Positions 49,556 through 58,626 of a DNA stretch of 64,000 nucleotides are shown in pieces. The stretch's first letter is position 1; every line of letters begins with the position of its first letter. A program made the position numbers and the translations under genes. The notes under the pieces were generated by a model that saw only the letters and a list, made by a program, of their open reading frames with translations, was not told the DNA's origin and searched no databases. Source of the DNA: CAVUPF01 sp963777915 (GTDB lineage: Bacteria; Actinomycetota; Thermoleophilia; Solirubrobacterales; 70-9); the NCBI GenBank assembly GCA_963777915.1, contig CAVZSH010000007.1, positions 1 to 64,000 of the forward strand. Reading direction: 5' to 3'.

Positions 49556-52500
49556 ATGAGCCTCCGTCCCCTGATCGAGATCGCCGCCGAGAACGAGCGC
49601 GTCCACGCGCTCAGTGGCCGCGCTCGCGATGCGGTGGCCGGCGGCGAGAAGGTTGCGGTGCGCGCTTCGGCGATGCTGCGGCCGCTGCTGCTGGCGGCGC
49701 TGCTCGAGGACGATCGCGGCCTCGCCGGTCGCCCGGCGCTGCTCATCAGCGCCGACGATCGCTCCGCCCGCGACCTTGCCGTCGACCTTCGCGCCTACCT
49801 GGCGCCGCGCCGCGTCCGCTTCTACCCCTCGCGTGGGACCGGCTATGCCTCCCATATCTCCCCGCCGCCGCATCTGGTCGGGCTGCGGATCGACGCGCTC
49901 GACGCGCTCGGCCAAGAGGAGGACGCGGTGGTCGTGGCGAGCGCCACGGCCCTTGCTGAGGCGGTTCCCGATGCATCGCTGCGGCCGGCCGGCTTCGCGG
50001 TAACGATCGGCGAGGAGCTCGACCTGGGCGCGGTATCGGAGGATCTGGTCGGTGCCGGCTATGAGCGGCTCGACCAGGTGACCGAGCGCGGCCAGTTCGC
50101 CGTCCGCGGCGGCATCCTCGATGTCTTCCCGGCGACCGAGGAGCGGGCTGTGCGGATCGAGTTGTTCGGCGATGAGGTGGAGTCGATGCGCTGGTTCTCG
50201 ACCTTCACCCAGCGCTCGCTCGGCGACGCCGAGCGGGTCGAGCTGGCGCCGGCGGCGGAGCTCGACGCCGAACACCGCGAACTTGCCGAGCTAGCGGCGA
50301 TGGAGGCGGCCGAGCAGGGCGAGCCGCTCTCCAACCTGGCCGATCTGCTGCCGCTCGACCACTTCAGGGCACCCCTTGACCTGGTGCCGGGCGATGCCGC
50401 CGTTTTGCTCGCCGCCGCCGAAGAGATCGAGCCCGCCCTGCGCGACCATTGGGAGGACGTGACGACGGCGATGCACGCCGATGACGCCCGCCATCTCTAC
50501 GTCGATGTTGCGGCGCCTCTCGCCGAGCGCGCCGCTCTCTCCCTGACCGGCGCCGGCGAGGACGATGAGGACGCCTTTCGCGCCGCCCGCGCCGAGTCGC
50601 CGGCGCGCAGCGTCAAGGAGGCCGAGGGCGAGCTGGAGAAGCTGGTCCGCTCCGGCTACCGCACCGTCGTCGCCTTCGAGCGCCGCGGCGAGGCGGAGCG
50701 GGCGCGCTACGGGCTCGACCGCCTCGACGTCTCGCTGCTCGACGGCGGGCGCCTCTCGCCCGAGCCCGGCCTCGCCTTCGCCGAGGCGCATCTGCGCGAG
50801 GGCTTCATCAGCCCCGAGCTGCGACTCGCGGTCTTCCCCTTCCGCCGCCTCGTCCACCGGCGCCGCCGCGCCGAGGACCGCGTCCCCGGTGCGGCCCGCG
50901 GCCGCCTCGCCTTCGGCGAGCTGCGGGTCGGCGACTACGTCGTCCACGAGGACCACGGCGTCGCCCGCTTCGCCGGCTTTGAGACTCGCGAGGTCGGCGG
51001 CGTCACCCGCGACTACCTCTACCTCGAGTACAAGGGCGAGGATCGCGTCTACGTTCCCACCGAGCAGCTCGCCAAGCTGAGCCGCTACGTCGGCTCCGGC
51101 GGCGAACCGACCCTCTCGGCGCTGGGCGGCAAGCGCTGGGAGAACATGAAGGCGCGCGCCCGTCGCGCCGCCGGGACCCTCGCCGGCGAGCTGCTCAACC
51201 TCTACGCCGAGCGCCGTGCCCGCAAGGGCCACGCCTTCCCGCCCGACGGCGAGTGGCAGATCGCGATGGAGGCGGCCTTCCCCTATCGCGAGACCGCCGA
51301 CCAGATCGAGGCGATCGAGGCGGTGAAGGGCGACATGGAGGAGGAGCGGCCGATGGACCGGCTGCTTTGCGGTGACGTTGGCTTCGGCAAGACCGAGGTG
51401 GCCCTGCGCGCTGCCGTCAAGGCGGCGGCCGACGGCAAGCAGGTGATGATGCTGGTGCCGACGACGATTCTCGCCCAGCAGCACTTCGGCACCTTCCGCG
51501 AGCGGCTCGCCGACCTGCCGTTCACGGTCGAGGGCGTTTCCCGGTTGCGCAAGGCGGCAGAGGTCAAGCAGGTGCTCGCCGACTTTGAGGCGGGCGGTGT
51601 GGACATCCTGATCGGCACCCACCGCCTGCTCTCCCGCGACGTGCGCGCCAAGGACCTCGGTCTCATCATCGTCGATGAGGAGCAGCGCTTCGGCGTCAAA
51701 CAAAAGGAACTGCTGCGCCAGCTCAAGCTCAAGGTCGACGTGCTGGCGCTCTCGGCGACACCGATCCCGCGCACCTTGCAGATGAGCCTCGCCGGCCTCC
51801 GCGACATCTCGGTGATCGAGACGCCGCCAGAGGGGCGCCGCCCGGTCCGCACCTACGTCGGCCCCTACGACGAAGACCTGGTGCGGCGGGCGATCGAGCG
51901 CGAGGTCGAGCGCGGCGGCCAGGCCTTCTTCCTCCACAACCGGATCGACTCGCTGCCCGAGGTGGCGGAGCAACTGCGCGGCCTGGTGCCGAAGGCACGC
52001 TTCGCCGAAGCGCACGGCAAGATGGACGAGGAGCGCCTGGAAGAGACGATGCTCGACTTCCTGCGCGGCGGCGCCGACTGCCTGGTGACGACGACGATCA
52101 TCGAGTCCGGGCTCGACATCCCCACCGCGAACACGCTGATCGTCGAGCGTGCCGACCAACTCGGGCTCTCGCAGGCCTACCAGATCCGCGGCAGGGTAGG
52201 CCGCTCCCGCGAGCGAGCCTTCGCCTACCTGCTCTACCCCTCCCCGGAGGTACTGACCGAGGAGGCGGCGGCGCGGCTCTCGACTCTCGCCGACCACACC
52301 GAGCTGGGCTCTGGCTTCCGAATCGCAATGCGCGACCTCGACATCCGCGGCGCCGGCAACCTGCTCGGCGACGAGCAGTCCGGCCACGTCGCGGCGGTCG
52401 GCTTCGAGCTCTACTGCCAGATGATCGACGAGGCGGTCGCCGAGGCCGGCGGCGGCGAGGAGGCCGGAGAGGAGGCACCCGAGCCGGTTCGCCTCAACGT

Positions 52501-52939
52501 CCCCGTCGACGCCTACCTACCGGCGACCTTCGTCCCCTTTGAGGCGGCGAAGATCGACATTCACCGCCGTATCGTTGCGGCGCGCGAGCCGGGCGAGCTT
52601 CGGGCGATCCGCGACGAGCTGAACGACCGCTTCGGCCAGTTGCCGGCGGAGGCCGAGAACCTGCTGAGGCTCCAGGCGGCGCGGATGGAGCTGGGTCTGG
52701 CGGGGGCGCGCAGCGTCGAGTTCCGCGGCGGGCGGATCAGCGTCGCCGGGGTCGAGTTGGACTCCGCGGGAGCCGGGATGCTGGCGGAGCAGGTTGAGGG
52801 CGCGGTCTATGAATGGCGGGAGAAGACCGCCGCGGTTCGTGTCCCCGACGAGCCCGAGGCGCGACTCGCTGCCGTTCTCGCGATGGCCGCGGGCTTAAGG
52901 GACGCGAGGCGGTCTTCAGATATGCTGCCCGCTGCGTGA
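49556..52939 (+). CDS. mfd: Transcription-repair coupling factor Mfd
   Basis: 1127-residue ATP-dependent translocase that removes stalled RNA polymerase and recruits UvrA. The N-terminal UvrB-like modules end near residue 330. The RNAP-interacting CarD-like domain is LRVGDYVVHEDHGVARFAGFETREVGGVTRDYLYLEYKGEDRVYVP. The helicase has Walker A GDVGFGKTEVALRA (about residue 605), IIVDEEQRFGV and QIRGRVGRS. A C-terminal TRCF domain follows. ATG 49556 (MSLRPLIE) is preferred; in-frame ATG 49532 is possible and lies 14 nt after TAGAAT. It overlaps the next gene (GTGA). Confidence 0.97.
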   Translation: MSLRPLIEIAAENERVHALSGRARDAVAGGEKVAVRASAMLRPLLLAALLEDDRGLAGRPALLISADDRSARDLAVDLRAYLAPRRVRFYPSRGTGYASHISPPPHLVGLRIDALDALGQEEDAVVVASATALAEAVPDASLRPAGFAVTIGEELDLGAVSEDLVGAGYERLDQVTERGQFAVRGGILDVFPATEERAVRIELFGDEVESMRWFSTFTQRSLGDAERVELAPAAELDAEHRELAELAAMEAAEQGEPLSNLADLLPLDHFRAPLDLVPGDAAVLLAAAEEIEPALRDHWEDVTTAMHADDARHLYVDVAAPLAERAALSLTGAGEDDEDAFRAARAESPARSVKEAEGELEKLVRSGYRTVVAFERRGEAERARYGLDRLDVSLLDGGRLSPEPGLAFAEAHLREGFISPELRLAVFPFRRLVHRRRRAEDRVPGAARGRLAFGELRVGDYVVHEDHGVARFAGFETREVGGVTRDYLYLEYKGEDRVYVPTEQLAKLSRYVGSGGEPTLSALGGKRWENMKARARRAAGTLAGELLNLYAERRARKGHAFPPDGEWQIAMEAAFPYRETADQIEAIEAVKGDMEEERPMDRLLCGDVGFGKTEVALRAAVKAAADGKQVMMLVPTTILAQQHFGTFRERLADLPFTVEGVSRLRKAAEVKQVLADFEAGGVDILIGTHRLLSRDVRAKDLGLIIVDEEQRFGVKQKELLRQLKLKVDVLALSATPIPRTLQMSLAGLRDISVIETPPEGRRPVRTYVGPYDEDLVRRAIEREVERGGQAFFLHNRIDSLPEVAEQLRGLVPKARFAEAHGKMDEERLEETMLDFLRGGADCLVTTTIIESGLDIPTANTLIVERADQLGLSQAYQIRGRVGRSRERAFAYLLYPSPEVLTEEAAARLSTLADHTELGSGFRIAMRDLDIRGAGNLLGDEQSGHVAAVGFELYCQMIDEAVAEAGGGEEAGEEAPEPVRLNVPVDAYLPATFVPFEAAKIDIHRRIVAAREPGELRAIRDELNDRFGQLPAEAENLLRLQAARMELGLAGARSVEFRGGRISVAGVELDSAGAGMLAEQVEGAVYEWREKTAAVRVPDEPEARLAAVLAMAAGLRDARRSSDMLPAA

Positions 52940-54312
52940 GTCCGAGCCAGCGCAAAAGACCCACGACGGGCCAGGGAAAGAGCGGAAGCGCCGCAGGGCG
53001 CTCATCTGGTTCTGCGCCGTTGCAGCGGCTCGGCCTGCTCCTCTTCGGCGCGGTCTTCGTCCTTCTCTTCGCCGGCTTCGCGATCGCCCAGGGGATCGGC
53101 CACCCAAGCGTCCCGGTCGGAGACGTGGCGCTGGTCGAAGGCGTCCCCTCAAACGTCGGCCATGTCTCCGAAGCCGAATACAAAAAGTCCCTCCTTCAGT
53201 CTGCGTCTCAGACAGGGCTGAAAAAACTCCCGAAACCGGGCGAAAAACAGTACGAAGAACTGAAGAAAACGGCGCTGGGCAACCTCTTCAACATGATCTG
53301 GATCCAGGGGCAGGCCGAAGAAATGGGAATCACGGTGACGGAAAAACAGATCGCCACCGAACTTGCCCAGATCAAGAAACAGAACTTCAAAACCGCGGCC
53401 GCCTACAAGAAATTCCTCAAGACCTCGCATTTCACCCAGAGCGACGTCAACGATCGGGTGAAGCTGAAACTGCTCAGCACTCAGATCCAGCAGCAGATCG
53501 GCAAAAGTGCGCCGACGCCTTCGACCTCCCAGATCCAGCAGTACTACGAAGCGGCGAGGGCAACCCAATTCACGACACCGCCTTCGCGCAACGTCCGCCT
53601 CGTCCTCAACAAAGACAAGGCCAAGGTCGAAGCGGCGAAGGCCCAGCTCGAAAAGGACCACTCAACGGCGAGCTGGGCGAAGGTCGCCAAGAAGTATTCG
53701 ACCGAACCGACCTCGAAGAGCAGCGGCGGCCTGGAGTCGGGAGTCACCGAAGGCCGCTTTCAGGAACCGCTGAACAGCGACATCTTCAGTGCGCCGAAAG
53801 GCCAGTTGGAGGGACCGATCAAGACATCCCTTGGCTACTACGTGTTCGTGGTGGAAAAAGCGACGCCGAAGAAAGTCGAGCCGCTGACCCAGGTGAAATC
53901 CCAGATCAGCTCCCAGCTCACTCAGCAAAACCAGCAGGAAGCCTTCACCCAGTTCGTGAGCAACTACAGCAACAAGTGGCAGTCGCGCACCTTCTGCGCC
54001 GCCGGCTACACGATCGAACGCTGCGCCAACTACCCCGGTCCTGCACACCCGGCGAGCGCACCGCCCGCCTGCTATGAAGCGCACCCGAAAGGCGGCCTCC
54101 CAGCCGCATGCCCGGCGGCGGTCCAGCAGCTGGCGCCCGCCCTGCCCGGTACGGTCACCATCCTCATGCCGAAAGGCCAACAGCTGCCGCAGCGCCCGCA
54201 GCCAGCCGGTCTCAAACCGGTCACCGCGACCACCGGCACCGGCCTGAGCGGGCTCCCCGCAGGCGTGACCGGGACCCCGGGCGCAACCGGGACATCGACC
54301 GGCACCCCCTAG
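52936..54312 (+). CDS. Membrane-anchored PpiC/SurA-type peptidyl-prolyl isomerase (foldase)
   Basis: 458 residues. A short basic N-terminus and one TM helix (LGLLLFGAVFVLLFAGFAIAQG) anchor it to the outside. A SurA-N-like helical region (EYKKSLLQSASQTGLKKL ... QGQAEEMGITVTEKQIATELAQIKKQNF) is followed by a parvulin domain (RNVRLVLNKDKAKVEAAKAQLEKD ... GPIKTSLGYYVFVVEKA). The tail is Pro/Thr/Gly-rich. It assists folding of exported proteins. Codon use is unusual: glutamate is mostly GAA here, while neighbouring genes use mostly GAG. Coupled to mfd. Confidence 0.88.
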   Translation: MSPSQRKRPTTGQGKSGSAAGRSSGSAPLQRLGLLLFGAVFVLLFAGFAIAQGIGHPSVPVGDVALVEGVPSNVGHVSEAEYKKSLLQSASQTGLKKLPKPGEKQYEELKKTALGNLFNMIWIQGQAEEMGITVTEKQIATELAQIKKQNFKTAAAYKKFLKTSHFTQSDVNDRVKLKLLSTQIQQQIGKSAPTPSTSQIQQYYEAARATQFTTPPSRNVRLVLNKDKAKVEAAKAQLEKDHSTASWAKVAKKYSTEPTSKSSGGLESGVTEGRFQEPLNSDIFSAPKGQLEGPIKTSLGYYVFVVEKATPKKVEPLTQVKSQISSQLTQQNQQEAFTQFVSNYSNKWQSRTFCAAGYTIERCANYPGPAHPASAPPACYEAHPKGGLPAACPAAVQQLAPALPGTVTILMPKGQQLPQRPQPAGLKPVTATTGTGLSGLPAGVTGTPGATGTSTGTP

Positions 54313-54327
54313 CCGCTTTCTCTCCCA

Positions 54328-54350
54328 GCGCGGCCAATAGACTGCCGCGC
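54328..54350. other. Stem-loop spanning the eno promoter
   Basis: Perfect 7-bp inverted repeat GCGCGGC / GCCGCGC with a 9-base spacer that contains TAGACT (54338-54343), a putative -10 hexamer 12 nt before the eno ATG. It could be an operator symmetrical around the -10, or a hairpin ending the upstream transcript (stop at 54312). Confidence 0.45.
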
Positions 54351-54355
54351 CTGCA

Positions 54356-55651
54356 ATGAGTGCGATCGCCTCCATCCACGCGCGGCAAATCCTCGACTCG
54401 CGCGGCAATCCGACGATCGAGGTTGAAGTTGGGCTCGAGTCAGGCGCTCGGGGGCTGGCGGCGGTGCCCTCTGGCGCCTCGACCGGCGAGTTCGAGGCAG
54501 TCGAGCTTCGCGACGGTGGCGAGCTCTGGGCAGGCAAGGGGGTCTCCCGCGCGATCGCCAACGTCAACGGCGAGATCGCCGCGGCGCTGACCGGTGCCCG
54601 CGCCGCAGAGCAGGGCGCCCTTGACGAGACGATGATCGAGCTGGACGGGACGCCCAACAAGGGCCGGCTCGGCGCCAACGCGATCCTCGGCGTCTCGCTC
54701 GCCACAGCCAAGGCCGCCGCGGCGGACTCCGGCCAGCCGCTCTACCGCTACCTGGCCGAGCTCTACGGGGGCGGCGAGCCGACCCTGCTGCCGGTGCCGA
54801 TGATGAATGTCCTCAACGGCGGCGCCCACGCCGACAATTCGGTCGACTTTCAGGAGTTCATGGTGGTGCCGGCGGGGGCTGCGAGCTTCTCGGAGTGCCT
54901 GCGGGTCGGCGTAGAGGTCTTCCACGCGCTGAAGAAGAGCCTTGCCTCGCAGGGGCTATCGACCGCGGGAGGCGACGAGGGCGGCTTTGCTCCCAACCTC
55001 GACTCCAATGAGGCCGCGCTGCAAGCGGTGCTCGGCGGGGTGGATGCCGCGGGCTATGAGCCCGGTGCCGATGTCTTCGTTGCGCTTGACCCGGCGAGTA
55101 GCGAGGTCTTTAAGGGCGGCGCCTACGTGCTTGAGCATGAGGGCCGCACCCTCTCCCCCGAGGAGATGGCCGCCTACTGGGAGGACGCCTGCTCGCGCTA
55201 CCCGATCGTTTCGATCGAGGACGGCATGGACGAGGAGGACTGGGACGGCTGGAAGCTGCTGACCGAGCGACTGGGGGCGCAGGTCCAGTTGGTCGGCGAT
55301 GACCTCTTCGTCACCAGCCCCGAGCGGCTGCGGCGCGGGATCGAGTTGGGGGTGGGCAATTCAATCCTGGTCAAGGTCAACCAGATCGGCACCCTGACCG
55401 AGACCTTGGAGGCGATCCGCATGGCGCGCGAGGCCGGCTACACCACGGTCATCTCGCACCGCTCGGGGGAGACCGAGGACACGACGATCGCCGACTTGGC
55501 GGTCGCGACCGGGGCCGGCCAGATCAAGACCGGCGCCCCCTCGCGCACCGATCGCGTCGCCAAGTACAACCGGCTGCTGCGGATCGAGGAGGAGCTTGGC
55601 TCTGCGGCTCAGTTCCCCGGCCTGCAGGCATTCCCCCAGCGGTCCAAGTAG
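54356..55651 (+). CDS. eno: Enolase
   Basis: Converts 2-phosphoglycerate to phosphoenolpyruvate. The 431-residue protein has ARQILDSRGNPTIEVEV, VPSGASTGEFEAVELRD (catalytic loop), MMNVLNGGAHADNSVDFQEFM, metal ligands in VSIEDGMDEEDW and LVGDDLFVTSPERL, catalytic Lys in LVKVNQIGTLTE, and the signature SHRSGETEDTTIADLAVA. Length is standard. Confidence 0.99.
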   Translation: MSAIASIHARQILDSRGNPTIEVEVGLESGARGLAAVPSGASTGEFEAVELRDGGELWAGKGVSRAIANVNGEIAAALTGARAAEQGALDETMIELDGTPNKGRLGANAILGVSLATAKAAAADSGQPLYRYLAELYGGGEPTLLPVPMMNVLNGGAHADNSVDFQEFMVVPAGAASFSECLRVGVEVFHALKKSLASQGLSTAGGDEGGFAPNLDSNEAALQAVLGGVDAAGYEPGADVFVALDPASSEVFKGGAYVLEHEGRTLSPEEMAAYWEDACSRYPIVSIEDGMDEEDWDGWKLLTERLGAQVQLVGDDLFVTSPERLRRGIELGVGNSILVKVNQIGTLTETLEAIRMAREAGYTTVISHRSGETEDTTIADLAVATGAGQIKTGAPSRTDRVAKYNRLLRIEEELGSAAQFPGLQAFPQRSK

Positions 55652-55688
55652 ATGCAGGAATGTGGGGCTCGGCCGCAAAGGAGCGAAC

Positions 55689-56057
55689 ATGGCTGCGCGC
55701 GCCCCCGCGGGAAACGCAAGCGCCCGCCGCGCGCGGCGGCGCCCGGCCGCCCGCAGGCGGCCCGCCGCCCGTCGCGGCGCCAGTCGCATCCATTGGGACC
55801 GGGTCGGGCGCATCGCGCTGACCTTCGTCCTCGCGGCCGTCCTTTACTCCTATCTGAACCCGGCGATCGACTTCGTCAAGACCTACATGGCGACGACCGC
55901 GGCCAAAGCGCAGCTACACGTGCTGCAGCGCCAGAACACGATTCTGCATCATCGCGTCCAAACGGCCGAAGAGCCGATCGTGATCGAAAGCAAGGCGCGC
56001 TCGCAGGGGATGGTCGCAGAAGGCGAGACCCCGATCGTCATTCGCGGACTCAACTAA
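55689..56057 (+). CDS. FtsB/DivIC-family septum formation initiator
   Basis: 122 residues: a very basic, Ala/Arg-rich cytoplasmic N-terminus, one TM helix (IALTFVLAAVLYSYLNPAIDFV) and an external coiled coil (AAKAQLHVLQRQNTILHHRVQTAEEPIVIESKARSQGMVAEGETPIVI). The short TM-coil layout and the position after eno are conserved for FtsB/DivIC in actinobacteria. It bridges division proteins at the septum. Confidence 0.85.
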   Translation: MAARAPAGNASARRARRRPAARRRPAARRGASRIHWDRVGRIALTFVLAAVLYSYLNPAIDFVKTYMATTAAKAQLHVLQRQNTILHHRVQTAEEPIVIESKARSQGMVAEGETPIVIRGLN

Positions 56058-56075
56058 GAAGCCCAGGAGCCCGGG

Positions 56076-58265
56076 GTGGTTAGCGCCGGCTCTTATCTCC
56101 TCGGTGCGGCGGCCCTGAGCGCTGTCGCCCTCTCGCTCGGCTTCAGCGCCTTCTGCCTGCGCCGAGGGCTGCTCCCTGGCTGGCAGGGCGCCCCCGCCCG
56201 CCTGGTCGAGGTCATCCTCGCCATCGCCCTCCTCATCTGGATCTCCGAGATCCTCGGCACCTTCAGCCTCTTCTACGCCGGGACTCTCGTATCGGCTTGC
56301 CTGCTGCTTGCCGTGATCGTCGCCTGGAAGGCTCGCGCCTCATCTGCGGCCGACGCGGTCGGAGCGGGATCGGGTGCAACGACCCTGCCCCCATCCCCCG
56401 GTGAGGGGATCCGCAACCGAGCAGCCATGTCCCTGATCACGGTTGGCGTCATCGCTGTCGTCTTTGCAGACTGGGGTTTGACCACCAAGCAGGCCCTAGA
56501 CCAAGGCATCTTCAACTTCGACTCGCTCTGGTACCACATGCCGTTCGCAGTGGACATGGTGCAGAGCCACTCGGTCACCGGGCTCCACTACATCGACACG
56601 GTCTTCACCAACTGGTTCTACCCCCAGAACTCCGAGCTGCTGCACGCGGTTGGCATTCTGCTCACCCACCGCGACACGCTCTCACTTTTCATCAACTTCG
56701 GCTGGCTGGCGATCGCCTTCCTCGCCGCCTGGTGCATCGGGCGACCTTATGGACGCGGCCACCTCACCGTCGCCGCGGCAGCGATCGTCCTCGAGTGCCA
56801 TACGCTGGTCGTGCGGGAGCCCGGGGCTGCCAAGAACGACCTCGCCGCCGCGGCCCTGCTGCTTGCCTCGATCGCAATCCTCATCAACGCCTGGGCACAG
56901 CAGCGCGCAAGTGAGGCTTTGCCGGGGGAGGGGAGAGGCTCCCTCCCGGTCGGCTGGCCATTGGCCCTCGCCGGGCTGGCTGGCGGTCTCGCCGTCGGGA
57001 CCAGGGACACCGCGCTGGCGATGGCCGCGGCTTTGACAGTGGCCGTGGTGGTGTTGGCGCCGCCGGGCAGGCGCCGGGCAGCGGCGATGTGGTGGTTCGT
57101 GCCAGCCCTGCTCGGTGGCGGCTTCTGGTACCTGCGCAACCTGATCGCCGCGGGCAATCCACTGCCCGAGATCGCCCACCTGGGCCCGATATCCCTACCG
57201 CACCCAGAGCAGCTTCAGACCGCCCGGCCCGGCTTCAGCATCTCCCACTACATGACAGACACAGCCGTCTGGCGCGAGTACTTCGCCCCCGGCCTTCATC
57301 AGGCATTCGGAGTGCTCTGGCCGCTGGTGGTCGGCGGAGCGGTGCTCGCCGCCGCTCTGGCGCTGCTGCGGGGCCGCGATCGCGCCGTGCGTTGGATCGG
57401 CGCCGTCGCCCTGTTCGGGATGCTCATCTACCTGTTTACACCGCTAAGCGCCGCCGGGGCGCAGGGCGCGCCGGTTGCCTTCGCGATCAACGTTCGCTTC
57501 GTCATCCCCGCCCTGCTGGCGGGGATCGTGCTGGCGCCTCTGGCGCGCTGCATCGAGGGCGAGCGCCGCCAGTGGGCGCTGATGGGCGCGCTGCTCCTCG
57601 TCCTCATCGTCACCGATCGCTCCGACGCCGCCCTCCGCGATCCCTCGCGGGTCTTCGCCTGGCTGCTTGTGGCTCTGGTCGTGCTGGTGCCGGCGGCTCT
57701 GCTGCTGGCCCGCCATCGGGGCGCCGGGCGCGGCGCCGTCGCAGCCGGCTTTGCCGTGCTCGCGCTCACCGTGGTGGCAATCGGCTACCCGGTGCAGCGC
57801 GACTACCTGCGCGACCGCTTCCAGGCCGGCGTCCCCGGCATGCACCTCGATGCCGCCTATCGCTGGGCGCGCCACACGAGCGGCGCCCGCATCGGCCTTG
57901 CCGGCACCACTGCGGGATTCCTCCAGTACGGCTTCTATGGCCCCGACCTCTCCAACCGCGTCGTCTACCTGGGCGCCAAGGGACCGCACGGAGCGTTCAA
58001 TCCCATTCCCACCTGTCGAGAGTTCCGCGCCGCGGTCAACGCCGCCGGCCTCGACTACCTCGTCACCTCCCCATTCCTCAACTTCATCCACACCAACGAC
58101 CCGATCTCCTCGCCCGAGGCGGGCTGGTTGCGCGGTGAGGCAGCCGTCGTTCCGCTCCTCCGCAGCGGGCCGGTAACGGTGTGGAAGGTGCGGGGGTCAC
58201 TTAACCCGAGCGGCTGCGGCCCCGCCAACGCGCCGCTGCGCCGAATTCCCAACGCCCCCGCATGA
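56076..58265 (+). CDS. Large polytopic membrane protein, GT39/GT87-like
   Basis: 729 residues with about 12-14 hydrophobic segments. A conserved-looking external loop follows the first TMs (QGIFNFDSLWYHMPFAVDMVQSHSVTGLHYIDTVFTNWFYPQNSELLHAVG), and there is a C-terminal soluble part (residues about 590-720). The loop pattern resembles polyprenyl-phosphate-sugar-dependent membrane glycosyltransferases (ArnT/PMT-like GT-C fold), which would glycosylate envelope polymers, but no catalytic motif is certain. Two short Pro/Gly-rich inserts lie between helices. GTG start 56076. Confidence 0.65.
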   Translation: MVSAGSYLLGAAALSAVALSLGFSAFCLRRGLLPGWQGAPARLVEVILAIALLIWISEILGTFSLFYAGTLVSACLLLAVIVAWKARASSAADAVGAGSGATTLPPSPGEGIRNRAAMSLITVGVIAVVFADWGLTTKQALDQGIFNFDSLWYHMPFAVDMVQSHSVTGLHYIDTVFTNWFYPQNSELLHAVGILLTHRDTLSLFINFGWLAIAFLAAWCIGRPYGRGHLTVAAAAIVLECHTLVVREPGAAKNDLAAAALLLASIAILINAWAQQRASEALPGEGRGSLPVGWPLALAGLAGGLAVGTRDTALAMAAALTVAVVVLAPPGRRRAAAMWWFVPALLGGGFWYLRNLIAAGNPLPEIAHLGPISLPHPEQLQTARPGFSISHYMTDTAVWREYFAPGLHQAFGVLWPLVVGGAVLAAALALLRGRDRAVRWIGAVALFGMLIYLFTPLSAAGAQGAPVAFAINVRFVIPALLAGIVLAPLARCIEGERRQWALMGALLLVLIVTDRSDAALRDPSRVFAWLLVALVVLVPAALLLARHRGAGRGAVAAGFAVLALTVVAIGYPVQRDYLRDRFQAGVPGMHLDAAYRWARHTSGARIGLAGTTAGFLQYGFYGPDLSNRVVYLGAKGPHGAFNPIPTCREFRAAVNAAGLDYLVTSPFLNFIHTNDPISSPEAGWLRGEAAVVPLLRSGPVTVWKVRGSLNPSGCGPANAPLRRIPNAPA

Positions 58266-58266
58266 G

Positions 58267-58284
58267 AGGGCCGCGGTTGGCCCT
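58267..58284. other. Inverted repeat after the membrane protein gene
   Basis: AGGGCC / GGCCCT arms (6 bp) with a six-base spacer, 2 bp after the stop at 58265 and just upstream of TACCCT. No T-run. May be a weak transcript-end hairpin or an operator for the gene at 58300. Confidence 0.3.
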
Positions 58285-58287
58285 GGG

Positions 58288-58293
58288 TACCCT
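58288..58293 (+). promoter_or_regulatory. Putative -10 hexamer for the gene at 58300
   Basis: TACCCT, 6 nt before the GTG start, the same spacing as at other leaderless-looking starts in the window. Confidence 0.4.
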
Positions 58294-58299
58294 GGCCGA

Positions 58300-58626
58300 G
58301 TGAGCTACCCGTTAGAGAACGCATACTTCCAGTGGGAGGAGGGATGGCGGGTCCTGCAGGGCCTTCCCGCCGACCCGGCCACGCGGCGGCGTGCGGACCG
58401 CGTAGTCGACGCCGTGCGCGAGGGGTTGCGGCGGCGGATCGGGCCGACCTTCACCGCCGCCGAGCTCGCCGATCTCTACGGGCGCGGCACCGACTGGTGC
58501 CTTCAGGTTGGGCTCGATGCGGCACCGGAGCTGGAGACCGACCCGCAGTCACTTGCCGACGCAGCCTTCTGGCTCTACCTGCGCGGCGCCAGCGACTTCG
58601 CGGGCGGGCCGAAGCTAGTCGTCTGA
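58300..58626 (+). CDS. Conserved-looking hypothetical protein
   Basis: 108 residues, soluble, mostly helical (YPLENAYFQWEEGWRVLQGLPADPATRRRADRVVDAVREGLRRRIG ... ELADLYGRGTDWCLQVG). No recognisable family. The composition resembles neighbouring genes. Its 3' end overlaps the convergent gene by 12 bp. Real gene likely because of the coding-like codon pattern and promoter-like hexamer, but function unknown. Confidence 0.65.
   Translation: MSYPLENAYFQWEEGWRVLQGLPADPATRRRADRVVDAVREGLRRRIGPTFTAAELADLYGRGTDWCLQVGLDAAPELETDPQSLADAAFWLYLRGASDFAGGPKLVV

Noticed and set aside
50291..52387. 698-codon minus-strand frame
   Set aside because: Antisense of mfd; no recognisable motif.
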